Shown here one piece after another: positions 1 to 11,847 of a stretch of 64,000 nt of DNA. Both the position numbers and the translations under genes were made by a program. Under the pieces are notes generated by a model, which was not told the origin of the DNA, did not search any database, and was given only the letters and a program-made list of their open reading frames with translations. Origin of the DNA: Plasmodium malariae. Lineage: Eukaryota > Apicomplexa > Aconoidasida > Haemosporida > Plasmodiidae. How positions within the stretch are numbered: position 1 is the first letter of the stretch; each line of letters starts with the position of its first letter. The DNA lies in assembly GCF_900090045.1 (NCBI RefSeq), contig NC_041788.1, positions 1,054,001-1,118,000 on the forward strand. The letters run 5' to 3'.

Positions 1-1138
1 TTACATATTCTTTCCATTTATTCTCCTTAACATTTAAATTTTCTAAATCTATTATGTATTTAATATATATGTCCATCAATATGTTCAACTTGGTTTTACC
101 GAAAAATATTTTTTTCTTAGTAAAATGAATTTTCTCTAATTCTTTATTTTGACTACAAATAGTTGCTTTATTATACCCTAGTTGATGTTTTACTGTTGTA
201 TCTTTTACATCTCCATTATCATTAGTCTTATTTCTCTTTACATTATCTAGAGATTCCTCCTTACAAATAGAATTATTACCATGTTCAGAACTATTTTGAC
301 CAGTGTACTCCATATTATCACATTTATTTCTGTCTGCATAATGACTATTCAAATTCACATTTCTGATGTTGTCCACTGCTTCGTCCGCTTCTTCTCCCAC
401 TTTTTCTCCCACTTCTTCTCCCACTTCTTCTCCCACTTCTTCTCCCACTTCTTCTCCCACTTCTTCTCCCACTTCTTCTCCCACATCTTCTCCCACTTCT
501 TCTCCCACTTCTTCCTCCTCCATCTCCTTTACCGAGTCCCTATACATTTTGGCGTGATCATATTTTTTTTCCTGTTCTTCTATATACTGTTCAAGAGAAA
601 CATATTTAAAATTTGGATTGTCCAGTCTCAAAATCTCTGACATTTCGTAAGTTTTATAAAAGTTAGAAAATATTATTTCATATATTTTAAATAATAATAA
701 TATATATTCGTGGTTTTTCAATTCATTTAGATTATTCTCCAAGTAATCTTTTAAATCGTCCAAATTGTTCACAAACAATACGCTTTTAAAAAATTCCTCA
801 TCGTAGTTATTATTATTAATAGTGCTGGAGGTGGTAGGGATAGTGGTAGTGGTGGCGACAGTATAAGTGATAGTTTTAGTTGTAGTATTGGCAATGTTTT
901 CAGGATCCGTGCAGAGTAGTTCTTTTCTACTATTTATGCCATTTGTGTTGCATGCGTTACTTATATCACTCGTATTCCTTATGTAATTTCCATGTGCTAA
1001 ATCACATTCATAAATACTTCTAAACGAAGTGAAATTTCTGGATTTTTTTCTAAACATTTTAAAGGAATTACAATCGACACATATTTTATTGATAAACTTT
1101 CTATGACTAAACACAAGATGTTTTTTTAAATAGTGCAT
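1..1138 (-). CDS. Conserved Plasmodium protein, N-terminal part only (cut by window edge)
   Basis: An uninterrupted minus-strand frame runs from an ATG at 1138 to base 1, so 379 residues are visible and the C-terminus lies outside the window. I do not recognise the family. The N-terminus (MHYLKKHLVFSHRKFINK) is basic with few acidic residues, as in a mitochondrial or apicoplast-targeted protein; this is inference. An Asn/Thr-rich spacer follows. Then comes a predicted helical stretch around FVNNLDDLKDYLENNL, and after it a tandem EEVG block (bases about 388-515). The visible end turns Lys/Asn-rich with LNMLIDIYIKYIIDLENL. A helical organellar RNA-binding (RAP-type) protein is one possibility, but no RAP domain is in view. 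The gene is divergent from the plus-strand gene starting near 3487. Confidence 0.75.
   Translation of the reverse strand, partial: MHYLKKHLVFSHRKFINKICVDCNSFKMFRKKSRNFTSFRSIYECDLAHGNYIRNTSDISNACNTNGINSRKELLCTDPENIANTTTKTITYTVATTTTIPTTSSTINNNNYDEEFFKSVLFVNNLDDLKDYLENNLNELKNHEYILLLFKIYEIIFSNFYKTYEMSEILRLDNPNFKYVSLEQYIEEQEKKYDHAKMYRDSVKEMEEEEVGEEVGEDVGEEVGEEVGEEVGEEVGEEVGEEVGEKVGEEADEAVDNIRNVNLNSHYADRNKCDNMEYTGQNSSEHGNNSICKEESLDNVKRNKTNDNGDVKDTTVKHQLGYNKATICSQNKELEKIHFTKKKIFFGKTKLNILMDIYIKYIIDLENLNVKENKWKEYV
388..515. repeat. 12-bp coding repeat (EEVG)n
   Basis: About ten copies of a 12-bp unit (plus strand ttctcccacttc) encode Glu-Glu-Val-Gly on the minus strand, with EDVG and EKVG variants. 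The frame stays open throughout, so it is a coding repeat of the truncated gene. The opposite-strand frames (SPTSSPTS, SHFFSHFF) are shadows. Confidence 0.85.
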
Positions 1139-1589
1139 TTTCGCGCAATTTTGTCACATCAAATTGTGGAGAAAAAAAAAAAAAAATAGCATAACGTAAA
1201 GGAGCAAAAAACGAGAATGAAGAATAACCCAATGCTGTTTTTTCCTATTTACATTGCTCCATATTTTTAGAGGTAAAAATTACGAAAATGTACTTCTAAT
1301 TTGTTCTATCCATTTTGTTTTTAATTTTTTTTTTTTTTTTCGCTTTTCTAATTTTTTTTACGAATTACATGATATTATTTATGCAATTCTTTGGATAATA
1401 AGATTTTCCTCAAGCCGCAAAAGAATACTTCATATTTCAAATCTATTATATTGCGGCAGGGGAAGGTGGAGAAAAACAAAGAGTAAAGTTTTGGGAAAAA
1501 AGAAAAAAAAAAAAGCGTTTCTGCAAACATTAATAGAGCAATAAAATTTCATACTGAACTTTTTATTATTTTTTAGAAAAAGTTGCCTT

Positions 1590-1622
<33 letters not shown>

Positions 1623-3486
1623 TATATGTGTATGTGCGCATATTTTTTCCTCATTATTTTTTCAAAAATGGAAGGAATATTTTTCATTTATGCCGAACGT
1701 ACATTCCTGCGCTTATTCACATATCTACATTATTAATTTTTAAAAAAGTACATACCCCTTTTATTCTGTCGTCAACTTTTTGTTTCTGTATTTTACTTGT
1801 TTTCCTTCAGTATGTTTTTGTGTAAGCGTAAATAAACCCAAAAGGGAGAAGTGGAAAAAAGAAAAAAATATATTATAAATTAATGAAATAAAGCAGAACA
1901 AATAGGAAGCAGAAGAATTAAGAAGCATTACAAAATAACGACTAGCTCATCCCGTGCAACAGTCAATTAAAAAAAGTTTTCTGAAAACGATCATATAAAT
2001 CAATAAAAAATAAATTGTTCTTCCCATTTTTTAAGAAATATACAAAACAAAGTTTTCACAATAAATAATATTCACCATTAATCAGAAAAGTACAATTTTT
2101 GTGTGAAGCAATCTTTGGAATTGTTCAGGAAAAAAAAAAGAAGGTTAGTTAAATTCTAAAATAATATACATACATATGTACATATATATGCATACATGGT
2201 GAAATGTTTTGAAAAGGGAATGAGAAGGTGAGAAGATATTTTTATACTAAGATAATATATATAAAAAGAACATTTAATATGTACTATAAAAGAATTTAAT
2301 TTATTTTACAAAAATGTCTAAAGGGTAACATCTTAAGCTTATATAACACTCTTGTGTGTTTCAACCCCATGTTTTGTTTCAGTATACTTCTCCATTTTGC
2401 ACTTTTCTGTGTTGAAAAAAATATGTTGTAAACATTTATGATATATATATTAGCAACTTGTTACATTAACATGTTCGAATAGTGAATTCACAAATTTTTA
2501 AAAGAGGAAAATAACAAATGAAAGGAATATAAAACAGTTAACATTTTGGAATTAAAACAGTTTTTATCTTGTATGCCTTAAAATATTTTCTTTATAAAAA
2601 ATTTGCACCTGCACACGTCAAGCAAAAAAAAAAATAAAATAATAAAATAAAAAAAAAAATACTCTGTTGTGTTATTACACATTCATGTGCATATATAAAA
2701 ATTAATACAATTATTTACCATTAATATGTTAATATTCAATTTTTATCTATTTAGATATTTTATCTATTTGGATATTTTATCTATTTGGATATTTTATCTA
2801 TTTGGATATTTTATCTATTTGGATTTTTTATCTATTTGGATTTTTTATCTATTTAGGTATTTTTTTCATTTCATATATTCCTTTTATTTCAGATATTTTA
2901 TTCATTTCCGATATTTTATTCATTTCAGATATTTTATTCACTTCAGATATTTTATTTATTTTAGCCATTTTTTTATCTCTTATTTTTTTTTTATTTAATT
3001 TCCTGTTCAGAATATTTTTTTTTTCTTATCTTTTTTAATATCTTGTTCAGGATATACATTTTGTAAGTACATATACATAACCATAAGTATATACATAAGT
3101 ATGTATACAAATGTGTACAAATGTGTATAAATATATATACATGTACGTATGAATATGTACATATTATGTATGTACGTATGTGCATGTATTATGTATGTAT
3201 ATGTAAATGTTATGTATGTGTATTTTCTTTTTTTTTATTCTTCTCACCACTAACAATCATTATTTGTTTTGTTAACCCTCGTTTTAATCTTTTTTGTACA
3301 TATTTCTTTTTGGAAAATTCTTATACTAGTACTTATGATTACCACTTAAAGTGGATTTTAAAATAATACGAAAATCTTGGCAAGATTAATAGGATTCTGA
3401 ACATTCTTCGCTAACATTTTGCGAAATTTTTGTTAAAACTGTAATTTTCCCTTTACGTTTTCCCTTTTCTTCTATTTTATTTATTG
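1139..3486. other. Divergent intergenic region, about 2.3 kb
   Basis: This separates the 5' ends of two diverging genes and should hold both promoters. It contains poly-A/T tracts near 1172-1186 and 1326-1340, an AT dinucleotide tract near 1590-1617, and a 17-bp minisatellite at 2740-2960. Open frames here are Phe/Tyr/Ile-rich shadows of repeats. I see no convincing exon. Confidence 0.6.
2740..2960. repeat. 17-bp minisatellite
   Basis: Direct copies of a 17-bp unit (atattttatctatttgg) occur at about 2750-2860. A degenerate related block (ttcagatattttattcat-like) follows to about 2960. It lies in the divergent spacer. Confidence 0.8.
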
Positions 3487-5773
3487 ATGGAAAATCGCAC
3501 ATGCAGTTCTGGTTCAGGAAAAATTATGCCGCCAGAACAAAACCGTAACAATGTAGCAAAAAGAAGAACAAAAATAAAATAAAATAAAATAAAAGATATA
3601 AAGTTTAAACATATAAAGATTACACATATAAAGATTACACATATAAAGATTACACATATAAAGATTACACATATAAAGATTACACATATAAAGAATAAAC
3701 ATATAAAGAATAAACATATAAAGATTAAACATATAAAGAGAACAAATATAAAGATAAAAAATATAAAGATATAAAGATAAAAAATAAAAAATATAAAGAT
3801 ATAAAGATAAAAAATAAAAAATATAAAGATTAATAATAAAAGAATAAAAAACAATTTCGCGTGCTGACAATTTTATTTAACTTATATTTGTACAATTCAA
3901 CTTTGAGGGAGAATACGTATTTTATGTTTCTTTTGTGTGTACACTTATGTCACTCTCGTAAATTATGAACATGCGTTATTATGTATATACTTTCTTCATA
4001 AACGTTTGCAAAAAAGTCTTGAAATAAATTTGTCCCATGTGCAAAACAAACGAGCAATAGCTGTAAATAAAAAAACGGATTAATCTCCTCCTACAACGAT
4101 TGTTAAAAATAATGCTGCAGATTTAATCTATATCATTTTTGTTTGTTTCTTTTTTTTTTTTTTTTTAATTTTAGGCTAATGTAAATAATGAACGTGATAT
4201 CACAAACTTGCACGATCAAGAAGAGTATATAGATTATAATATTTATGATTATGCAAGGGGAAATAATATAATGGATCAAAGCGGGTATGCAATCAATTCT
4301 ACGCAAAACAAGCATGGAGAGGTAATTAACCCCGCGATAAATTTGTATAAAAGCGAAAATAACATATATGAGAATAATCATTTAAATGTAAAATCTAATA
4401 ATTCTTTTAATGTGGTACCAATACCACCAAGAGATGCAGAACATTATGACTATGTAAATGTGCCTATAAGCTATAACCAATATAGTTGTTATAATCCTTT
4501 AGAGATGAAAAACAATTATTTTGCAAGTAATGATAATAATAAAGATGACATAATTAATAATGATATGGGAAGAATCCATGCCATCCCTAATTTAAGTACC
4601 AAATTAAATAACTCATTTAATATGAGTTTATGTAATAAAAACCATTCAAATGAAAAAATTATGAACAGTCAAATTAATAATTATAATGAACAAAATAATT
4701 ATAATAATGATTTATATGACTACGTACATAGTGACCTGAATAAGGTAAATTATGACTACGCTGTGCACAATTATAACGCTGATATAAGTAATAACATTAA
4801 TAGTGTTAACCATAATAGTGGTATAAACAGTATTAACAGCATGGACCATATCAGCGGCATGGACCATATCAGCGGCATGGATCATATCAGCGGCATGGAC
4901 CATATTAGCGGCATGGACCATATCAGCGACATAAATAATGTGTACAGGATGAACCATATTAGCAGCATGAATAACATGCACAGAGTTCCCTACGATCCGC
5001 AGATACACACGAACACTTTGAACAGCGAAAGATATCACTCCTTCCCTGTGAATACCTTTCACTTATTACTCAATAAAGGAGGAGGGTCCGAAATTAATGA
5101 TAGTGAAAAGAAATTTTCAAAACTTAAAAATATTAACATGAGTAAAAAAAATTACCATCAACATCAATTTAACCATCCACATCCACATTCATACTCTCAC
5201 CCGCATGCTCATCATAACTTAGATCAGTTACAGGCAATTGTGTGTTTACAAAAGCTAGAAGAGATTCCAGCTCCTTTTTTAAATATAAGTGAAATTAAAT
5301 ATTCTGTTAGTGTATACTTTAATACGTACGATGATATATTACAAAAGTATCAATCCAAATTTTATAATTGTAAATTAAGTGAGTCAAATAATTATGCTGA
5401 TTGTGATTTGCAAAATGAAATAATAAATTTGCCTTTCAATAATGAAGAATTTATTTATTTAAAAGTAATAGAATCATCTGTATATAAAACAGAAATAACT
5501 GGAAGGTTGCAGTTAAAAGTTAAGTCCCTATCTCAAGAATATCCTCTACGAATACCTATAATAGGAGATGATGGAAACTCAAAAGGATTTTTAATTATGA
5601 ATTTTTTTGTTACTTCGTCATACTATGATGTAAAAAATGATATACTAACAGACAACTCAACTTTACCAAGTAGAACAAAGTTCACTAGAATAAGAAGGAA
5701 AAACAATGGCTTTCATTTTTTTGAAAATTTTACTAAGTGGTGTTGTGAAATATCGGACCATCATATAAATTAA
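3487..5773 (+). CDS. Conserved Plasmodium protein with C-terminal beta-rich (C2-like?) domain
   Basis: Two-exon model: exon 1 3487-3552 (MENRTCSSGSGKIMPPEQNR...), intron 3553-4174, exon 2 4175-5773, about 554 residues. Exon 2 is certain: the frame is open from the acceptor (long T tract then ttttag) to the stop. It has no ATG at its left end, so an upstream exon is required. Exon 1 is my choice because its donor keeps phase 0; it is less certain. The first 340 residues are Asn/Tyr-rich low complexity with a five-copy GMDHIS repeat and a His-rich stretch. The last 180 residues are well ordered (LEEIPAPFLNISEIKYSVSV ... GRLQLKVKSLSQEYPLRIPI) and look like a beta-sandwich, perhaps C2-like. I cannot assign a function. 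It converges with the zinc-finger/WD40 gene. Confidence 0.72.
3600..3845. repeat. 15-bp intronic minisatellite
   Basis: Five to six copies of attacacatataaag grade into diverged aaagata copies. The array lies in the proposed intron of the C2-like gene. The minus-strand frames reading FICVIFICVI here are repeat shadows. Confidence 0.8.
4838..4930. repeat. 18-bp coding repeat (GMDHIS)
   Basis: Five near-identical 18-bp units encode Gly-Met-Asp-His-Ile-Ser in frame with the plus-strand gene, so copy number can change without a frameshift. Confidence 0.85.
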
Positions 5774-6168
5774 CAGAGGGGGAGAAAATGAACATAAAAC
5801 AAAATGAAGTAAAAATTAACGTACAAAAATATAAAAATAAAAATAAAAATACAGCTATTTACATCTCATGTGAAAAAAAAAAAAAAAAAAAAAAAAAGTG
5901 GCTCATTTTTAAAATATTTTCTCCGTAATGCTTATGGTTTACTCGTTTATTTATTATTATTATATTATTTTTCATTATTTTAAGTAATTTTTTTTTTTTT
6001 AGTTATGTCTGTTTTAGCATTGTCTCTTCCTTTTTCCTTTTTCTTGTTTTATTTTTTGTTTTTCTTCATTTGTTGCATTTGCTTTTTTTACAATTACGTA
6101 TTAACGATATTGCTATTTATCAATAATTATCGCACATCAATGGGCAGCTCATATTACGAGCGCGAATA

Positions 6169-6217
<49 letters not shown>

Positions 6218-7235
6218 ATGTGCTCCTGTACTAGGGCTTATATTTGTGCGTACACATTTGTATGCATGTATACACATCATTTCACACATTATGAAAAGTC
6301 AAAAGATATATGTAGATTTCTTTTGAAATACCCGACAAATATATAAATGCATCTCATATATTGCAAAGCATACAACTGTTTCCACATTTTGTCATTTAGA
6401 CCCATTCAAAGGTAATATTTTTTTATGATCTGTTCAAATGTTCGGTTCCCCCGTTTACCTGTTCATTTCTGTACCATTTTTGTTTTTTCTTTTTTCCCCC
6501 CATGAATAACGGTATTATGCATTATAATATAAAAGATTTTAATTTTTTCGACTGAACATTTTTGTTCAACATTGCGAAACGGAAAAGGGACCACATATAT
6601 AAACATACATATAAAAATATATGTATATATATGCTTATATGCATGCGCCCCTATAAATTAACTACTAACTCTATGAGATGTTCATTCGAAAAAGAACCAT
6701 CTATATACTGCAGTAATGCAGTGTATGGAATGTTCAGTATACTAATTCTGCAGTAGTATACATACATTTTGGAGGTGTACATAAAGGTATATATATACAC
6801 ATAAAGAAATAAGAACATTTACACAAATACGAATGCTTGTATACTCAAATGGCATACTTTTTTCGAATTGTAAAATAATACTAGTTTTGTAACTACATTT
6901 AACTGAATTAATGAAAAAAGTATCTGTTAAAAAAAAAAAAAAAAAAAAAAAAGCATCGTAAGATAAAATAATTTAAACTTGTGTAAAATGCAATTTTAAT
7001 TTTGTAAAAGGGTATGCACAATTGATACTATATAATTTTGTTGTGTTGTGTATTTTATATGTTATATATTTACAGTGGTATTTATATAATGCAAATAGTA
7101 AATATAATATGAAAATAAATTTAAAAAAAAATAAAAATAAAAAGTTTATGATGGTACAGACTTAAATATACACACATATGTATTGTAAGCATTTATGTAA
7201 TATGTATGTACTTATGTATAATCCTCCTCACGTAT

Positions 7236-7285
<50 letters not shown>

Positions 7286-7912
7286 GCTTATATGTCCGAC
7301 ATAACATTGTACCATTTATTACACTTATGTAATTACAATTACAAAATATTGCATGACTACGTTTTTCATTAAAAAAGATCATGTACGAGACAAATACAAT
7401 TATTGCATGAAAACTTTTTAATTAAAAAAAGTATACTTCTAATAAAAAAAAAAAAGTATTCGAATTTTTGTTCATTATAAATTTACTATATTTTATTTGG
7501 TAGACTACTTGTGTCTTTATTATTATTATTTTTTTTTTTTCTGCATTAAAAACAAAAACTGCATTAGGGTTACGTACGTATGTATGTACATATATATAAG
7601 TGGGTGCGTACATAATAAAAACTACCTAACATACGTATTTACCAAAATTTTAAAATAAAATGCATCCAAAATGTATTGTAAATTATTAAATAGAAGATTA
7701 ATTACAATTTAAAAATATATATATATGTACACATATATATAGGTATGCACATATATATGTACACATATATATAGGTATGCACATATTTAGGTACACATAT
7801 ATATAGGTATGCACATATTTAGGTACACATATAAATATGTATTTGTATATGATGTGTTCACGTTAGGACCCCTTAAATACACAATTCTGCAAGGGCCACT
7901 CGAAAAAATAAA
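5774..7912. other. Convergent intergenic region, about 2.1 kb
   Basis: This holds the 3' flanks of the C2-like gene (plus) and the zinc-finger/WD40 gene (minus). It has poly-A runs near 5874-5896 and 6930-6951, AT tracts near 6172-6200 and 7228-7282, and a 32-bp repeat near 7724-7830. I see no gene. Confidence 0.6.
7724..7830. repeat. 32-bp tandem repeat
   Basis: About three copies of a unit containing gtacacatatatataggtat, with the last ten bases varying, lie just 3' of the zinc-finger/WD40 gene. Confidence 0.75.
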
Positions 7913-10860
7913 CTACTCACTTGACTCCCACTTCCAAACTCTTGCATTACCATCTGAAAAGGGGAAAAAAAAAGAAAAGAGCATAAATGGGTAAAAATAG
8001 GATGAACACATACAAATATATATAAATATATATATATATATGCATGTATATACGTACGCGCGATGGCATGATATGCCATCGCACACACACTGATCTCTAT
8101 TCATTTTTCTATTATTTCATTGTGCACTACTACATAGATATATACATCTTTTCACATAACTGCGTACAGCCCTATGAACTTGCAGTTCTTTAAAACTTAC
8201 TGTTCGAAAAAATGACTATGAAATATGGCCCTGACAGAGCGAGTATAAAATCTGGATCATTAATATTAAACTTGAGCATCATGTTATCTCTGTCCTTTAA
8301 ATACCCATATGGATTGAATTCAGGTAAAGAAAAAGTATATAAAGCTTTGGTAGATCCATATATTAATATTGGCAAATTTCGTTCATTTTTCAAACCTGCC
8401 ATACAATAAATAGGCAAAGTATTCATTTCAAAATGTGCTTCGCCTGTTAAACCAAATGCTACAATTTTACCATCACTCATTGCTGTTATAACATTAGCTT
8501 CATACTGTATAACTGACACAACGCTTCCATATTTACACTTAAGATTATTTACGATTTCAAGATTTAGCAAATTAATAATAGTTATACCATCACCACAAAC
8601 CCAAAGAGTCCTACTGTATTTCGACACTTCAGAATTAAAATTTTCATTACTAGGATTATTGCCATTATGTGCACTACTGGTATTATTTGCACTATTTGGA
8701 TTATACGTATTATTTGTACTACTGCGATTGTTTGTATTACTCAGACATTTTCCTGATATTATTTCTATCATTTTGTAAATTCTCGTTCTTGTTTCAATCT
8801 TTTTTATTGTAACAAAACTTAAGTAACTCTCTTGATACTTCCAAAATTTTACTTCCCCATTAATACATGATGATATGATAATTCCGTCAATACATACAAT
8901 ACTATATATGGCATCTGAATGCGCAAAAAGAGTAGACGAATCCGAGGAAGGCAAGTGCATAATTTTTATTAATCCATTGTCTAAACCAGCGAATATACAT
9001 TCTTCAGCATATAATAAGGATAAGACTCTTTTTTTATTTTTTCTTCCACTGTTCTTTTTATTTTGTTTTAATTTATTGTCAACATATGATTCTTCTTCTT
9101 CTGTTAACTCAAACTCTATTTTTTTTAAATGTTTTATGTCTAGTTCTTTAGATCCTTCTCCAGGTACAAACAGCCATACATTAATTGTATATGGAGATAC
9201 AGACGTAAACAAATATATTTCATTATTCGGCCCATGAACTATTATAGCACAATCTATGTATGATCTTTGTAAATAAAATGAGTCAACTAGTTTTAAATTA
9301 TGTAAATTTCTGAAAAAAATTGGCCATTTACAAAATTCAAAAAAAATTAATATATATATATTCATAACAAAAACGTTGGCACACAGAGGGGGAAAGATGG
9401 ACTGTGAGATGGATATAAAAAGATTAGGAACTAGAGGGGAAAAATCGTTCCATATATATATATATATAATAATCTTTCCGTACAACAATTGTACGACATT
9501 TTTTTTTTTTTTTTTTTCTCTTTCTTTTCACTAGTCTTCTACGGGAGCGCAATCAGTGAGCAAAATAATACACAGAAAAATAAGCAGATAAATGGACAAA
9601 TACATGAACAACAAAATAGACGGAAAAATTAATAGAAAAACAAATATAACAGATATAAAAAAAAAAAAAAAAAGGGGGGGGGAAAAGGAAAAGGATGCAC
9701 TCTGACCACCCAAAAGAATAAATCCGTAGAAAAACCATTTTTCTTAAAAAAACCTTAGCAATCATTAGTGCTTCTTCTTAGCAATACGCCCATCACATCA
9801 ATGTATATAAATATATATATATGCATATTACTAATGTAACAGAAGTATGGAAAAAAAAAAAAAAATAAAATAAAGGCCTAACAAAATATATTTTCCAAGA
9901 ATTAAAACTAAACCAAACAAATGTAGGTCTTACGCCCATAAAATGTAAACATCTATTTATACAGTATAATATATATATATATCCTATATACATATTTCAT
10001 ACATATGTGCTTCAATAAAAATACATCCCGGCAAACTGGCGTAACTATCGTTATCAATTCTTTATCCCTACTTGTAACCTTCTTCTATCTATTCTATTCT
10101 ATTCTATTCATTTCCTCTGTTTCGTTTTTTTTTTTTTTTTTTTTTTTCTATTTTCCTTATTTTTTCCCTTTTTTTCTCATTTTTACTTATTTCGTTTCAT
10201 TTCGTTTAGTTTCTTATTTCCCTTTTTACTACATTATTCGTCATTTCTTTATCCACGTTCCATTTTCTACTCGTTTTTTTCCATCTTTTTTTCTTTCCTT
10301 TTTTTCTTTCCTTTTTTTCCTTCCTTTTTTTCCTTCCTTTCTTTTTTCTTTTTTAACTTTAAATATATATGCATATACGCGTATACAAAGACACGATGTA
10401 CTAATGTGTATGTACATTACGGGTGTGTATTGCGTTCATTTAATAATACATATATATATACACGTGTATATTCCATAAAAAATATAAATAAACATGCATG
10501 TATATGAATGCATATGGGAACTTATGCATGTATATATACAAATAATTAATTTACTTGCAATCATTTAAATAACGGCATGATCCTGAAATGGCGAAAATAA
10601 AAATGTGAATTACGATAAGGAATACTCATAATTTTAAAGGGATCGTATGGGGATACAATTAACAGCGGTGTTACAAATATGCATATATGTACGTATATAT
10701 ATGTATATATATATATATATATGTATGTACATATATGTATCATAAAATTAACAAAAAATTCTTAACCTCTCAGGGTGTAATGCGGACAAAATGTTATTCC
10801 TTTCTCTTTCTGTGCTTCTTTCTTTAAATAGATATTTCTCCTATTATAGGAATTCTGCAT
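7913..10860 (-). CDS. CCCH zinc-finger / WD40-repeat protein, 4 exons
   Basis: My model joins four phase-consistent exons: 10860-10767, 10582-10555 (28 nt), 9309-8201 and 7953-7913, giving about 423 residues. The N-terminus has a canonical C-x8-C-x5-C-x3-H zinc finger (CPHYTLRGSC, then RYLNDCKNLH) split across exons 1-3. The rest is WD40-like: TLFAHSDAIYSIVCIDGIII then SSCINGEVKFWKY, closing with GNARVWKWESSE from the last exon. The last donor is a consensus GTAAGT. CCCH plus WD40 matches the plant ZFWD-type arrangement; such fingers usually bind RNA, and the propeller probably scaffolds partners (inference). An Asn/Ser-rich insert (about bases 8640-8750) interrupts the propeller. Intron 2 is unusually long (about 1.2 kb). 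The reading MLYGKIIIYIYIW... upstream of exon 3 is intronic. Confidence 0.8.
8060..8082. other. Perfect 10-bp stem, 3-nt loop inverted repeat in the last intron
   Basis: gcgatggcat and its exact complement atgccatcgc are separated by three bases. It is GC-rich for this genome and lies in intron 3 of the zinc-finger/WD40 gene. Confidence 0.8.
9310..10554 (-). other. Long intron 2 of the zinc-finger/WD40 gene
   Basis: About 1.25 kb between the 28-nt exon 2 and the main exon. It holds poly-A/T tracts (9500-9520, 9658-9674, 9850-9864, 10126-10148) and TTTTTCCTTCC-type pyrimidine repeats near 10290-10350. The frames here (for example 10005-10478) are Phe/Ser-rich low complexity and not credible genes. 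Confidence 0.6.
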
Positions 10861-11809
10861 TTTATTGTTTCCATCTGATCCTATTAAATGAGTGCAAAAG
10901 TGAATACACAGGTAAATAAATGTGGACATATATGTACATGTATATATATATATGTATAAATATATATGTATATATATATATATATATACACAATTTGTGT
11001 TCCCCCTTCTGTACGTCGGGATAAGTATTTGTTATGTACATCCAGGTATGGCGTTACCATTTGCGTATCTGTACTGAGACCTATACCCATCTCTGACATA
11101 AGAACCTCTCATATTTTTTACCTATACGGGAAAAGAACACGTACATATGAATATGGATGTACGTTTGTATGTATTCACGTATAGGTATACAATGGCGCAT
11201 ATATAAAAGTGTAACTACGAATTATGTATAATTTGCGTCAAGTGAAAAAAAAGTGCTGTGGGTAAATAATTTTCATATTATGTAACTTCAACATTTTCAC
11301 TTTCTCTCTTAACACTATAATTCTTTATGTACACAAAAATTTTATATGACTTGTATTTTTACAATCTGAAAAAGAATAGAAGCTATTTTTATTATGCGTT
11401 TTATTTATCCTTACATTATAAGTCGCTATACATGTATATATTATGTGCTACTTTTGCTTTTCAGCCTAATATATCATACATATATGTATATATATATATA
11501 TATATATAAATACTTATAACGAATTGTTCCCCCCCTCGTTTTTCTTAATTTTTTTTAATTCTTTTAAGATTAAACAAAATTATTAAAAACAAATAAAACT
11601 CGCAAAGCTCTGTTTTAAATGCAATACAATTTAATGTAGTAGTAAATCGCGTTAAATTTTTTTTTTTTTTTAATTTTCTTTCAAAAGATGCTCCTTGACA
11701 TTATACGAATATTTGTGAGATATAAAAAGTAGCATAGGAACACCTTATTGTGTTATCGTAAAATTGGGCATAAATACGTATAAATAAATATATACATTCA
11801 AATAAATAA

Positions 11810-11847
<38 letters not shown>

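Noticed and set aside
8190..8200. Reading the WD40 exon to the in-frame stop at 8190
   Set aside because: A GTAAGT donor at 8200 and a downstream exon encoding GNARVWKWESSE complete the last WD repeat in phase.
10630..10700. Hydrophobic minus-strand stretch (FVTPLLIVSPYDPFKIM) as an extra exon of the zinc-finger gene
   Set aside because: There is no AG acceptor between 10630 and 10760 on that strand, and skipping it restores the CCCH finger.
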